Shown here: positions 28,236-37,922 of the stretch, one piece after another
Layout: each line of letters starts with the position of its first letter
Numbering within the stretch: the first letter of the stretch is position 1
Notes under the pieces: generated by a model
Databases searched by the model: none
What the model was told of the DNA's origin: nothing
What the model saw: the letters and a program-made list of their open reading frames with translations, nothing else
Assembly (NCBI RefSeq): GCF_002250625.1
Contig: NZ_NMVQ01000012.1
Location: forward strand, 186,001 to 250,000
DNA from: Enemella dayhoffiae
Lineage (GTDB): Bacteria > Actinomycetota > Actinomycetes > Propionibacteriales > Propionibacteriaceae
Direction: 5' to 3'
DNA: 64,000 nt
Translations under genes and position numbers: made by a program

Positions 28236-29699
28236 TCACTCGGCGACTCGTCGCCCGATCGTCGGGATTCCCAACCCCACGACGGTTTTCGGCACCTCGC
28301 GGCGTGCCTGCCAGGCGTCGCCGCCGCGGGTACGCCGCAGGTCAGTGATCCCGGAATCGCTGTTCAGGTGGTGGGGGGCGGCGTGGTCGATCACCGCGGT
28401 CGCGATGTCACCGGGGCGTGGCCGCAGGGCCGGGTCGTCGGACACGGCGACGTGCACCAGGCGGTTGTCGCGGGCACGTCCGGACATCCGCTGGGTCTGG
28501 CCGTCCTTGCGCCCCCCGTGGTCGGCGAACATCACCTCGACCGGCCAACCGACCAGGGCCCGGTTCTCGGCCCAGACGATGTCGTCCACCAGGGCCAGCA
28601 GCCGCTGGTACCGCTCGGTGACCACTGCTTTTTCGACCTGGTCGGGCATCGTCGCCGCCGGCGTACCGGGGCGGATTGAGTACTGGAAGGTGAAGGCGGC
28701 CGAGAACCGCGCCTGCTCGACCACCCGCAGGGTGTCGGCGAAATCCTGCTCGGTCTCCCCGGGGAAGCCGACGATGATGTCGGTGGTGATCGCCGCCTCG
28801 GGCATGGCGGCGCGGACCCGGTCGAGGATGCCGAGGAACTTCCCGGCCCGATAGGAGCGGCGCATCTGCCGCAGCACCCGGTCCGAGCCGGACTGCAACG
28901 GCATGTGCAACTGGGGCATCACGTTCGGCGTCTCGGCCATCGCGGCGATCACGTCGTCGGTGAACGCGGCCGGGTGCGGTGAGGTGAAGCGGACGCGCTC
29001 CAGCCCGTCGATCTCGCCGCAGGCGCGCAACAGCTTGCCGAACGCCAACCGGTCGCCGAACTCGACCCCGTAGGAGTTCACGTTCTGCCCCAGCAGCGTG
29101 ACCTCCTGCACGCCCTCGGCGACCAGCGTCTTGATCTCGCGCAGGATGTCACCGGGGCGGCGGTCGGTCTCCTTGCCGCGCAGCGACGGCACGATGCAGA
29201 AGGTGCACGTGTTGTTGCAGCCGACCGAGATGGACACCCAGGCGGCGTACGCTTGATCGCGACGGGTGGGCAGGTTGGACGGGAAGGTCTCCAGGGATTC
29301 CTTGATCTCGACCTGGGCGGCCTGCTCGATGCGGGCCCGTTCCAGCAGCACCGGCAGCGAGCCGACGTTGTGGGTGCCGAAGACGACGTCGACCCAGGGA
29401 GCTCGGTTGACGATGGTGTCGCGGTCCTTCTGCGCCATGCAGCCGCCGACGGCGATCTGCAGGTCCGGCCGGTGGCGCTTCACCTCCGCCAGGTGGCCGA
29501 GATTGCCATAGAGCCGGTTGTCGGCGTTCTCCCGCACCGCGCACGTGTTGAACACCACAACGTCCGCCGCCGACCCGGTCTCGGCCCGGGCGTACCCGGC
29601 GTCCTCCAGCAGACCGGAGATGCGCTCGGAGTCGTGCACGTTCATCTGGCAGCCATAGGTGCGCACCTCATAGGTGCGCGGCGCGGTGCTGGTGGACAT
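28236..29699 (-). CDS. miaB: tRNA-2-methylthio-N6-dimethylallyladenosine synthase MiaB
   Basis: This 487-aa radical-SAM methylthiotransferase acts after MiaA on tRNA A37. The UPF0004 domain carries three Fe-S cysteines ([31 protein letters not shown]). The radical SAM CxxxCxxC is [17 protein letters not shown]. The C-terminal TRAM domain spans about residues 370-440, with a ~40-residue non-conserved tail. ATG at 29699 is chosen because [20 protein letters not shown] is the natural N-terminus; the long upstream in-frame extension is the shadow of the frameshifted gene at 29737. Confidence 0.95.
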   Translation of the reverse strand: MSTSTAPRTYEVRTYGCQMNVHDSERISGLLEDAGYARAETGSAADVVVFNTCAVRENADNRLYGNLGHLAEVKRHRPDLQIAVGGCMAQKDRDTIVNRAPWVDVVFGTHNVGSLPVLLERARIEQAAQVEIKESLETFPSNLPTRRDQAYAAWVSISVGCNNTCTFCIVPSLRGKETDRRPGDILREIKTLVAEGVQEVTLLGQNVNSYGVEFGDRLAFGKLLRACGEIDGLERVRFTSPHPAAFTDDVIAAMAETPNVMPQLHMPLQSGSDRVLRQMRRSYRAGKFLGILDRVRAAMPEAAITTDIIVGFPGETEQDFADTLRVVEQARFSAAFTFQYSIRPGTPAATMPDQVEKAVVTERYQRLLALVDDIVWAENRALVGWPVEVMFADHGGRKDGQTQRMSGRARDNRLVHVAVSDDPALRPRPGDIATAVIDHAAPHHLNSDSGITDLRRTRGGDAWQARREVPKTVVGLGIPTIGRRVAE

Positions 29700-29736
29700 G
29701 TCCTCGGATAACGGTCGGCGACAGGGCGGACCAACT

Positions 29737-30082
29737 CTACCCCGCGCCCGCCTCCGCGGTCTCGCGAGCGGTCGGCTGTGCGGCTGCGGACTTGCTGCGG
29801 AGACCGACGGCGGCGTACGCCCGCTGGATCCGCTCCAACTCCCGGCGATACGCGGCGGCTGCGGTCGCATCCCGCGTCCGCATGGTCTCCTGGCCCCCCG
29901 ATGTCCCGATCGACCAGCGCCTGGGACGCTGCCAGCCCCGACCGCTGGGCCGCCACCCGCTGCCGACGCTCCCACCCGAGCCAGCCCGCGACTGCACCGG
30001 CGATCAGCAGCACGGCCCCCAGCCAGGCCCAACCGAACGCCCCGAGGATCATCAGCAGCCCGAGCCCGCCGCCCAGAGTCAT
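29737..30082 (-). pseudogene. Small membrane protein interrupted at a six-G run
   Basis: The frame starting at 30082 encodes two hydrophobic helices ([20 protein letters not shown]) then [24 protein letters not shown]. At the C6 run 29894-29899 (G6 on the coding strand) a one-base shift is needed to continue as [20 protein letters not shown] and on to a stop at 29737. With five Gs the reading frame would be a continuous ~115-aa protein. The ATG overlaps the upstream gene's stop as ATGA. It may be a true pseudogene, a phase-variable gene or a sequencing error. Function unknown. Confidence 0.6.
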
Positions 30083-30789
30083 GACGGTCGACGCCAGCGA
30101 GGAAGTCGAAATGGCACCTCGGGCCGGATGGTGTTCGCGGAAGGCCAGCCGATCCCCCAGTCGGCCCGGTCGAGGGCTGGGGCGATCACGGGACGCAACT
30201 CGGTGGGCGCGTCGGACCCCGCCGCTCCGGCGACGACCGCGCAGAACACTGCCGCCTGCGGCTCGTCGAGCTCTCGGTGGTTGATCAACAGCTCGGGCAA
30301 TCGATCACGCACCGCGTCCGCCCGACCGACGGCCATCGCGGCGGCGGCGATGAACAGCTGGGCCCGACGCATGCCCCGGTTGGCCTTCGCCTCGAGTTCG
30401 GGGGCGGGCGTCCCCGACACCACCGCGATGACCGCGTTGCAGGCGTACGCCATCGGATGGCGGTGCGCGGTGAGGTTGAGCGGCTCAACCGGTACGCCCG
30501 CCTGCAGATCCTGGAAGGCCCGGCCCACGACGGCCCAGGTCCAGGACCAGTCGGGCAGTCGCCCCAGCTCGGTGCGGATGTCGCCGGGCTCGACGTACGC
30601 GTCGAAGGCACGCGACAGTGCGGTCAGCCGCTGGTCGAGGCTGCCCTGCAGCTGGGACACCTGGCTGGCGAGCCGGTTCGCGCGCATCGCCGAGGCGGCC
30701 GCCTCGTCGTGCAGGCCAGAGATCTCATCGCGCAGGATCCGATCCCGCCCTTCCTCGTTGACCCAGAACCATTTCCAGTCATCGATCAC
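30079..30789 (-). CDS. Conserved hypothetical protein with a coiled-coil
   Basis: This 236-aa cytoplasmic protein starts [27 protein letters not shown] helical coiled-coil stretch ([33 protein letters not shown], about residues 30-62) follows, then a mostly helical remainder. GTG at 30789 is chosen because GGAAGGAG lies 3 bases before it; a farther upstream GTG (30897) would add a poorly coding Arg-rich stretch. Its stop overlaps the following membrane-protein start, so the two probably act together. No family recognised. It is divergent from the amino-acid transporter operon. Confidence 0.65.
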   Translation of the reverse strand: MIDDWKWFWVNEEGRDRILRDEISGLHDEAAASAMRANRLASQVSQLQGSLDQRLTALSRAFDAYVEPGDIRTELGRLPDWSWTWAVVGRAFQDLQAGVPVEPLNLTAHRHPMAYACNAVIAVVSGTPAPELEAKANRGMRRAQLFIAAAAMAVGRADAVRDRLPELLINHRELDEPQAAVFCAVVAGAAGSDAPTELRPVIAPALDRADWGIGWPSANTIRPEVPFRLPRWRRPS

Positions 30790-30966
30790 CCGCTCCTTCC
30801 CGCCGCTCGGTTGTGCCCGGATGCGGGGCCATACACGTCGCACAGAATCGGTACCGGTCCGTAATCGAATCTCCACCTTCTTCTGCTGACCGCTCACTCT
30901 GGCGTCGTCTACTGTTCAGGCCAAGGTGCGGCCAGAACGGGGGCCGCCAGCGGCAGGGAGGACGCC

Positions 30967-31773
30967 TTGAGCGACGTCGAATCCGGCGACATCACGCACC
31001 CGCAGGCAACGGGAGCCGGCGTCGGCACGCCAGTCGGCGACCCGCTGGTGGTGATGGAGTCGGTGAACAAGCACTTCGGTCCGCTGCACGTGCTGCGGGA
31101 CATCAACCTGCAGATCGAGCGCGGTGAGGTGGTCGTGGTGATCGGGCCGTCCGGCTCCGGCAAGTCGACCCTGTGCCGCACCATCAACCGACTCGAGACG
31201 ATCGACTCCGGCAGCATCGTGATCGACGGCAGGCAGCTCCCCTCCGAGGGTCCGCAGCTGGCGAAGCTGCGCGCCGAGGTGGGGATGGTCTTCCAGTCGT
31301 TCAACCTGTTCGCCCACAAGACGATCCTGCAGAACGTGACCCTGGGCCCGACCAAGGTGCGCAAGCTCTCCGCCGGCAAGGGGAAGGAGGAGGGGATGAA
31401 GCTGCTCGAGCGGGTGGGGGTGGCGAACCAGGCCGACAAGTATCCGGCCCAGCTCTCCGGCGGCCAGCAGCAGCGGGTCGCGATCGCCCGGGCGCTGGCG
31501 ATGCAGCCCAAGATGATCCTGTTCGACGAGCCGACCTCGGCGCTCGACCCCGAGATGGTCAACGAGGTGCTCGACGTCATGGTCGACCTGGCGCGCCAGG
31601 GGATGACCATGGTCGTGGTCACCCACGAGATGGGCTTCGCCCGCAAGGCCGCCAACCGCGTGGTGTTCATGGCCGACGGACAGATCGTCGAACAGAACAC
31701 TCCCGACGAGTTTTTCACCAACCCGCGCAGCGATCGGGCCAAGGACTTCCTCGGCAAGATCCTCAGCCACTGA
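30967..31773 (+). CDS. gluA: Glutamate-type amino-acid ABC transporter, ATP-binding protein
   Basis: This 268-aa ATPase energises polar amino-acid import. A 28-residue N-terminal extension precedes the nucleotide-binding domain: Walker A GPSGSGKST, Q-loop VFQSFNLF, signature LSGGQQQRVAIARAL, Walker B ILFDEPTSALDPE, and H-loop THEMGFARK. The insert VRKLSAGKGKEEG is typical of actinobacterial GluA. The start is TTG at 30967, supported by GGGAGGA 6 bases upstream. It is the first gene of gluABCD; the order ATPase, lipoprotein, permease, permease matches the C. glutamicum glutamate system. Substrate (glutamate, possibly also aspartate/glutamine) is inferred. Confidence 0.93.
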   Translation: MSDVESGDITHPQATGAGVGTPVGDPLVVMESVNKHFGPLHVLRDINLQIERGEVVVVIGPSGSGKSTLCRTINRLETIDSGSIVIDGRQLPSEGPQLAKLRAEVGMVFQSFNLFAHKTILQNVTLGPTKVRKLSAGKGKEEGMKLLERVGVANQADKYPAQLSGGQQQRVAIARALAMQPKMILFDEPTSALDPEMVNEVLDVMVDLARQGMTMVVVTHEMGFARKAANRVVFMADGQIVEQNTPDEFFTNPRSDRAKDFLGKILSH

Positions 31774-31815
31774 ATGTCCGGCCACCCCGGCAACGCTTTC
31801 CAGAAAGGGAATCCA

Positions 31816-32676
31816 ATGAAAATCAGCACCACTCTCGCCGTAGCGGGGTCCGTGCTCGCCCTGAGCCTGACCGGTTGTGTGGCCGGCGAGTCCGGCAACA
31901 CCACCGCCCAGCCCGGTTCGGGCGGCGGCGCCCAGGGCTCGATCAAGATCGGCATCAAGTTCGACCAGCCCGGTCTCGGCCAGAAGTCCGGCGACACCTA
32001 CAAGGGCTTCGACGTCGACGTGGCGAAGTACGTCGCCAAGGAGCTCGGCTATGACGCCAGCAAGATCCAGTGGGTGGAGACTCCCTCGGCGACTCGTGAG
32101 ACCGCTCTGCAGGGCGGCCAGGTGGACCTGATCTTCGCCACCTACTCGATCACCGACGAGCGCAAGAAGAAGGTCGACTTCGGTGGGCCCTACTACATCG
32201 CCGGTCAGGACCTGCTGGTCCGCGCCGACAACACCGACATCACCGGCCCCGACAAGCTGAACGGCAAGAAGGTGTGCTCGGTCGCCGGCTCCACCTCGGC
32301 GAAGAAGATCAAGGACCAGTACTCCCAGGGCGCCCAGCTCCAGGATTACGACACCTACTCCAAGTGCGCCGAGGCGCTCGCCTCCGGCACCGTGGACGTG
32401 CTGACCACCGACGACACCATCCTGGCCGGCTATGCCGCCCAGGATCAGTACAAGGGCAAGTTCAAGGTCGTCGGCAACCCGTTCACCGAGGAGAAGTACG
32501 GCGTCGGCCTGAAGAAGGGCGACAAGGAGATGTGCACCAAGGTGAACGCCGCGGTCAAGAAGATGATCGATGACGGTTCCTGGCAGAAGGCGCTCGACGC
32601 CAACCTGGGCCCGGCCGGCTTCAAGCCCAACACCAAGCTCAACCCGCCGAAGCCCGAGGGCAACTGCGGTCAGTGA
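31816..32676 (+). CDS. gluB: Amino-acid ABC transporter substrate-binding lipoprotein
   Basis: This 286-aa type-II solute-binding protein has a lipoprotein signal peptide MKISTTLAVAGSVLALSLTGC (lipobox LTGC, Cys21). The binding domain resembles GluB/GlnH: GSIKIGIKFDQPGL, KGFDVDVAKYVAKELGY, VDLIFATYSITDERKKKVDFGGPYYIAGQDLLV, and VCSVAGSTSAKKI. ATG at 31816 is chosen over an ATG at 31774 because AGAAAGGGA lies directly upstream and the signal peptide then begins at the N-terminus. It is anchored to the outer face of the membrane and delivers substrate to the GluC/GluD pair. Confidence 0.93.
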   Translation: MKISTTLAVAGSVLALSLTGCVAGESGNTTAQPGSGGGAQGSIKIGIKFDQPGLGQKSGDTYKGFDVDVAKYVAKELGYDASKIQWVETPSATRETALQGGQVDLIFATYSITDERKKKVDFGGPYYIAGQDLLVRADNTDITGPDKLNGKKVCSVAGSTSAKKIKDQYSQGAQLQDYDTYSKCAEALASGTVDVLTTDDTILAGYAAQDQYKGKFKVVGNPFTEEKYGVGLKKGDKEMCTKVNAAVKKMIDDGSWQKALDANLGPAGFKPNTKLNPPKPEGNCGQ

Positions 32677-32795
32677 TCCGAAGGCCTCAGTCGGGTCGGT
32701 GGCGTCCTTGATCGGTCACCGGCCCGGCCCCAGGCCTGTCAGACCGGCCGTCGTGATCTTGGGATCGCCGGCCAATTCAGGAGAGGGACGAGCGA

Positions 32796-33479
32796 GTGGC
32801 TGACTTCGCCGCGCTGTTCAAGGAGTACAACGTCCTGGCCGCCTTCGGCATGACGTTGCTGCTGACCGTCGCCTCCGCGGTCGGCGCGCTGCTGATCGGC
32901 ACCATCGTCGCGGTGCTGCGGGTGAGCCCGGTGGCCGCCCTGCGATTCTTCGGTACGGCCTACGTCACGCTGGTGCGGAACACCCCGCTGACGCTGATCG
33001 TGGTGTTCTGCGCGTTCGGCTTCCTGAACTTCATGGGCGTACGCCTGCTGCCCGCTTCCGCCAGCCTGATGGCGCAGAACGCGGCCTGGTGCATCGTCGC
33101 GTTGTCGGTGTATCACGCGAGCTTCGTCGCCGAGGCGATCCGTTCCGGTATCAACACGGTGCCGGTCGGTCAGGCCGAGGCGGCGCGGGCGATCGGGCTC
33201 GGCTTCCGCCAGACGCTGGGTCAGGTGGTGCTGCCCCAGGCGTTCCGCGGGGCGATCGCGCCACTGGGCAACACGCTGATCGCGCTGACCAAGAACACCA
33301 CCGTGGTGGCCGCGGTCGGCGTGGCCGAAGCGGCACTGATGATGAAGAACATGATCGAGTTCAACCCCGATCTGATCTTCGCGGTGTTCGCGATCATCGC
33401 GCTCGGCTTCGTCCTGCTCACCCTGCCGGTGGGGCTGTTGTTCACCCACTATTCCCGAAAGCTGAGTGTGCAGCGATGA
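32796..33479 (+). CDS. gluC: Amino-acid ABC transporter permease GluC
   Basis: This 227-aa HisM/GlnP-type inner-membrane permease has about five transmembrane helices. The FxxR-type motif AYVTLVRNTPLTLIVVFCAFGF and the coupling (EAA) loop EAARAIGLGFRQTLGQVVLPQAFRGAIAPLGN are clear. GTG at 32796 has GAGAGGGA upstream. Its stop overlaps the gluD start as ATGA, so the two subunits are probably made in equal amount. The 119-bp gap after gluB holds no obvious terminator, allowing read-through. Confidence 0.92.
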   Translation: MADFAALFKEYNVLAAFGMTLLLTVASAVGALLIGTIVAVLRVSPVAALRFFGTAYVTLVRNTPLTLIVVFCAFGFLNFMGVRLLPASASLMAQNAAWCIVALSVYHASFVAEAIRSGINTVPVGQAEAARAIGLGFRQTLGQVVLPQAFRGAIAPLGNTLIALTKNTTVVAAVGVAEAALMMKNMIEFNPDLIFAVFAIIALGFVLLTLPVGLLFTHYSRKLSVQR

Positions 33480-34354
33480 CCGACACCGCCAACGTCCTCT
33501 TCGACGCGCCCGGTCCCCGGACCAGGCGGAACAACCTGATCATCGGCGCCATCGCGACCGCGGTGATCGTGCTGGCGATTCTGGCGGTGCTGTGGGGATT
33601 GCGCAGCCAGTACACCCCCGCCAAGCTGCAGATCTTCGGCAATCCGGTCACCTGGTCAGCCGCCATCCTGCCCGGAATCGTGAACACCCTGCAGGCCGCG
33701 GTCATCTCGATCGTCGCGGCGGGTGTGCTCGGCACCCTGCTCGGCCTCGGCCGGCTCTCCGAGCTCGCTCCCCTGCGCTGGCTGTGCACGATCATCGTCG
33801 AGTTCTTCCGGGCTGTACCGGTGCTGATCATGATGATCTTCACCTGGCTGGTCATCATCAACGTGCTGATCCCCGCGGGCGTGCCGTTGAAGGGTGCGGT
33901 GATCAACCTGATCGCCGTGGTCACGGGTCTGACGCTGTACAACGCCTCGGTGATCGCGGAGCTGCTCCGCTCGGGCATGCACTCTCTCCCCAAGGGTCAG
34001 CGGGAGGCCGGTCTGGCGATCGGGTTGACAGGCAGCCAGACCCGGACGAGCATCCTGCTGCCGCAGGCGATCACCGCCATGCTGCCGTCGCTGGTCAGCC
34101 AGCTGGTCGTTGTGCTGAAGGACTCGGCCCTGGGTTCGATCGTGCTGTACCCCGAGCTGCTGCGCTCGTTGAACACGCTGGCGTCCAACTATGGCAACAC
34201 GGTCGCCTCGCTGACCGTGGCCGCGGTGCTGTTCATCCTGATCAACATGGTGCTGACCAGCCTGGCCTCTCTGGTCCAACGGCGGATGGCCAAGCGCGGC
34301 GGGGCCTCGATCAAGAGGATCACCGAGGGCGCTGGGGTCGCCACCGGAGCCTGA
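33476..34354 (+). CDS. gluD: Amino-acid ABC transporter permease GluD
   Basis: This 292-aa second permease subunit has an N-terminal extension and transmembrane helix (NNLIIGAIATAVIVLAILAVLWGL), then the HisM-type core: IVEFFRAVPVLIMMIFTWLVI, EAA loop REAGLAIGLTGSQTRTSILLPQAITAMLPSLVSQLV, and KDSALGSIVLYPELLRS. The C-terminus is basic (RRMAKRGGASIKR). ATG at 33476 overlaps the gluC stop. It is the last gene of the operon and is followed by repeat cluster B, which may terminate transcription. Confidence 0.92.
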   Translation: MTDTANVLFDAPGPRTRRNNLIIGAIATAVIVLAILAVLWGLRSQYTPAKLQIFGNPVTWSAAILPGIVNTLQAAVISIVAAGVLGTLLGLGRLSELAPLRWLCTIIVEFFRAVPVLIMMIFTWLVIINVLIPAGVPLKGAVINLIAVVTGLTLYNASVIAELLRSGMHSLPKGQREAGLAIGLTGSQTRTSILLPQAITAMLPSLVSQLVVVLKDSALGSIVLYPELLRSLNTLASNYGNTVASLTVAAVLFILINMVLTSLASLVQRRMAKRGGASIKRITEGAGVATGA

Positions 34355-34367
34355 TCGGCGCGCTCGC

Positions 34368-34454
34368 GATCCAGCGAACCCGCGCGTACCTGCGGGCTCA
34401 CCACCCAGCGACCCGTGAACCCACCCGGCGAACCGCGCAGGGTTCGCTTCATGG
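34368..34454. repeat. Intergenic palindromic repeat cluster B (CCATCCAGCGAACC family)
   Basis: Motif copies are at 34368-34380 (GATCCAGCGAACC), 34401-34414 (CCACCCAGCGACCC) and 34421-34434 (CCACCCGGCGAACC). An inverted copy lies at 34441-34454 (GGTTCGCTTCATGG), with the degenerate ATTCGGTGGATGG nearby. The central pair CGAACC-GCGCA-GGGTTCG forms a hairpin. It lies between the convergent ends of gluD and the AbiEi-like gene. Confidence 0.75.
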
Positions 34455-34502
34455 CCACAGGATTCGGTGGATGGCAGTTGGGGCACCATCACTCCTGGAG
34501 TG

Positions 34503-35522
34503 TCAGGCCGCCTTGTACGCCGAAGCCGCGCGCTCGGCAGCCAGGAACCCGCGGCGAAACTGGTCCACGTCACCCAGCTCGGAAGCGATCCAGCGAATCA
34601 CCCACCAACCCTGACCGCGGAGGCGGGACTCCCGGATGCGCTCACGCCGGAGCACGTCTGTGAGCGTCTCGTTGGGCTGCAGCAGACGCCCATATTTGGT
34701 CATGCCGTCGTACTCTCCAACGAGTCCGAGATCCGGCCACCCGAAGTCGGGGAACAGAGTGTTCCCATCCTCGAGGGGCACAGCAAACTGACAACGAGGA
34801 ATCGGGAGCCCGGCCAGGAGAATCGTCGCGCGGCAGCGGGACTCCCCGGCTGACTCGGGCGCTGGATCCCCGAGCTCGATCAGTCGACGCGCTTGTCGAT
34901 TACCCGGATGTCGGGTCAGCCGCGAGAACAGGCTCAGTCGAGACACTCCCCTTGCGAGAGCGGCGTCCACCACCGCCAGCCCGTCGCGAAACGGCAAGGT
35001 CCGCGCGAGATCCACCGTGGTCCGCTCCAGGCTGGTGCACGGAAGTCCTTCCACTCGCGCCCGATCCCTTGTCGGGATTCTCGCGCGATGATGCACTGCA
35101 GTTCGGGTACGCCGACCGGCCCCACTCCCCTCCCTCAGCAGGTGCACCCGCCCCAGCCCCAGCGTCGGCACGGGAAGCCCGTGCAGTACGCCGGCGCTCA
35201 GCTGGCTGAAGATCGTGCCATCGTCCAGCTCGGGCGCGGCAGCCACCACCGCCGCCAGATGCCGGATCTCCTGTAACCCCGGCACATACCGGCCGGGCCC
35301 AAGTCGGTGTTCACGGTGAGGATCCTGCGGCGACACCGCCGCCCTTCGCCCGCCAGGCTCGTCGACCTCGGCGACGGGCACTTCCGATTGTTGGCCAACC
35401 TCGAGGTAGTGGCCCCGTCGAAGGCGGACGAGCTGCTCGGTGCGGACCCGCCGTCGGATGTCGCCGGGCCCCACGCCCAGCCCCATCAGCTCCTTGGTTG
35501 TCAGTGTTCGTGGGAGGTCCAC
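34503..35522 (-). CDS. AbiEi-like antitoxin-domain protein with a DUF559/endonuclease-like C-terminus
   Basis: This 339-aa protein has an N-terminal winged-helix part (LTTKELMGLGVGPGDIRRRVRTEQLVRLRRGHYL), as in type IV AbiEi antitoxins. The middle contains SLERTTVDLARTLPFRDGLAVVDAAL. The C-terminal part PDFGWPDLGLVGEYDGMTKYG ... LRGQGWWVIRWIA resembles Vsr/DUF559 nuclease-fold proteins. GTG at 35522, with GGAGAA upstream, is chosen over GTG 35594, which would place repeat DNA inside the gene. No AbiEii toxin is adjacent, so it is an orphan member of this large actinobacterial family. Both flanks are the same repeat family. Function unproven. Confidence 0.7.
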   Translation of the reverse strand: MDLPRTLTTKELMGLGVGPGDIRRRVRTEQLVRLRRGHYLEVGQQSEVPVAEVDEPGGRRAAVSPQDPHREHRLGPGRYVPGLQEIRHLAAVVAAAPELDDGTIFSQLSAGVLHGLPVPTLGLGRVHLLREGSGAGRRTRTAVHHRARIPTRDRARVEGLPCTSLERTTVDLARTLPFRDGLAVVDAALARGVSRLSLFSRLTRHPGNRQARRLIELGDPAPESAGESRCRATILLAGLPIPRCQFAVPLEDGNTLFPDFGWPDLGLVGEYDGMTKYGRLLQPNETLTDVLRRERIRESRLRGQGWWVIRWIASELGDVDQFRRGFLAAERAASAYKAA

Positions 35523-35568
35523 GAGAGTTCTCCGATCGTTCCGGGCGCCACCGTGCACGCCGGCTGAC

Positions 35569-35871
35569 TGCGATCCAGCGAACGCACCCGGCACCCAACG
35601 AACCCTCCAGGGGTAGGTGGATGTTGCGAAGGCTCGCTGGATCGCACGGACAGGGTTCGCTCAGTGGGCGAACGGTTCGCTGAATGGCCGAAGCCGGAAT
35701 GCTCACGGTTCGCTGGATGGCCGACGCGAGGCCCACACGGTTCGCTAAATGGCCGAAGCCGGAATGCTCACAGTTCGCTGGATGGCCGACGCGAGGCCCA
35801 CACGGTTCGCTGAATGGCCGAAGCCGGAATGCTCACACGGTTAGCTGGATGGCCACAACCTGGCCATCCAG
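35569..35871. repeat. Intergenic repeat cluster C, with a 65-bp tandem repeat and terminal hairpin
   Basis: This 355-bp gap is filled by the CCATCCAGCGAACC family. It starts with forward copies (35572-, 35592-) and the inverted copy GGCTCGCTGGATCG (35631-35644). From 35674 a 65-bp unit made of two motif copies with distinct spacers (ending AATGCTCAC and GCCCACAC) repeats at 35674, 35739 and 35804 (about 2.5 copies). At 35843-35871 GCTGGATGGCCA and its complement form a perfect 12-bp stem with a 5-base loop, just before the recX stop. Confidence 0.9.
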
Positions 35872-35877
35872 CGAGGT

Positions 35878-36366
35878 TCAGGCCTCGTCGTGGTGACCGA
35901 GCACCTCATCGAGGGCCTGGCTGGCGATGCCGGCGCCGAAACCGCGGCGGGCCAACGCTCCGGCGATCCGCCGGCGCTGTACAACCGGTTCGAGACTCTG
36001 CACGGACCGGAACTTCTTCTGGGCCAGGGCGAGGGCTGCGGCGTACTCGTCGTCGGGGCTGACCTCGGCGACGGCCTCGCTGATCTGCTCGCGGTCCACG
36101 CCCTTGCGCTGAAGTTCCTGGCGTAGAGCGGTGCGGGACAGGTGGCGGCGCTGCTGCCGCGATTCGACCCAGGCTTCGGCGAAGCGGCTGTCGTCGACCA
36201 GCCCGACCTGCTCCATCCGGTCGAGCACGGCGGCAGCGGCGTCGCCGGGGATGTTCTTGCGGCGCAGGATTTCCGCCAGCTCGTGCCGGCTGCGGGCCTG
36301 CATGGTCAGCTGGCGCAGCACGATTTGGCGCGCCACCTCCTCGGGGTCGGCGTCGGGACCGCCCAC
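35878..36366 (-). CDS. recX: Regulatory protein RecX
   Basis: This 162-aa RecX modulates RecA filament growth. It has three repeats of a three-helix motif: RQLTMQARSRHELAEILRRKNIP, DDSRFAEAWVESRQQRRHLSRTALRQELQRKGV, and RRRIAGALARRGFGAGIASQALDEVL. The start is GTG at 36366; other upstream GTG codons are possible because the 56 bp to the recA stop are GC-rich. The recA-recX order on one strand is standard in Actinobacteria and implies co-transcription from the SOS promoter of recA. A hairpin 7 bases after the stop probably ends the transcript. Confidence 0.94.
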   Translation of the reverse strand: MGGPDADPEEVARQIVLRQLTMQARSRHELAEILRRKNIPGDAAAAVLDRMEQVGLVDDSRFAEAWVESRQQRRHLSRTALRQELQRKGVDREQISEAVAEVSPDDEYAAALALAQKKFRSVQSLEPVVQRRRIAGALARRGFGAGIASQALDEVLGHHDEA

Positions 36367-36422
36367 CGGCGCGCCACCAGTGGTGCCCGACGCGTCGCGC
36401 CGGGCCCCACCGGTGCGGCGGG

Positions 36423-37469
<1,047 letters not shown>

Positions 37470-37613
37470 GCTGGTTTCCTTTCTGGGCCGGACCAGGTCC
37501 GGATCGGGTGAGTCGTCACTGCCACGTTAAGGACCACCACTGACAATCGTTCGGCGACGGGCCCGGACCTGTGGACAGTGCTCCAGGTCGTTCCAACTCG
37601 GTGGATAACCTAC

Positions 37614-37627
37614 CGAACATCTGTTCG
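37614..37627. promoter_or_regulatory. LexA (SOS) box upstream of recA
   Basis: CGAACATCTGTTCG is a perfect CGAAC-N4-GTTCG site, located between the DUF3046 stop and recA. A DnaA-like TGTGGACAG (37569-37577) lies between it and the gene. Confidence 0.93.
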
Positions 37628-37718
37628 AACGCAACGCGCCACGCCCGTGTGTCGAACCTTCGCCGCGAACCGCCGCGAACCGCCGCGGAACCGGGCCGAC
37701 GAACCAGGCCGACGAACC

Positions 37719-37913
37719 TCAGCGATCCCGCGCCGGCAGCTCCAGCGCGGCCCACACGGCCCGCCAGATCGTCTTGCACGGCACACCGGCGGCAAGCGCT
37801 TCGGTCACCGTGCGCCCACCCAGCTCGGCCAGACTCGTCTGCTGCGCCCAGACCTGGGCGTACGCCTGCCCCAGGTGCTGCCCCATCCGGGCCCACAGTT
37901 CCGTCTCGCGCAC
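37719..37913 (-). CDS. DUF3046 protein
   Basis: This 64-aa protein, MRETELWARMGQHLGQAYAQVWAQ followed by LAELGGRTVTEALAAGVPCKTIWRAVW, matches the DUF3046 family of small helical proteins. In mycobacteria the homologue sits directly beside recA (Rv2738c), as here. The start is GTG at 37913. It ends about 90 bp before the recA SOS box, so it is probably outside the LexA regulon. Role unknown; neighbourhood conservation hints at recombination-related or simply syntenic retention. Confidence 0.88.
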   Translation of the reverse strand: MRETELWARMGQHLGQAYAQVWAQQTSLAELGGRTVTEALAAGVPCKTIWRAVWAALELPARDR

Positions 37914-37922
37914 CGCGCCAGT

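Noticed and set aside
34503-35522. A complete AbiE toxin-antitoxin pair
   Set aside because: Only the AbiEi-like protein is present; neither neighbour encodes a nucleotidyltransferase-type AbiEii toxin.
35674-35871. CRISPR array
   Set aside because: The 65-bp units are direct tandem copies with repeating, non-unique spacers, no cas genes are near, and the motif recurs as a palindrome elsewhere between genes.
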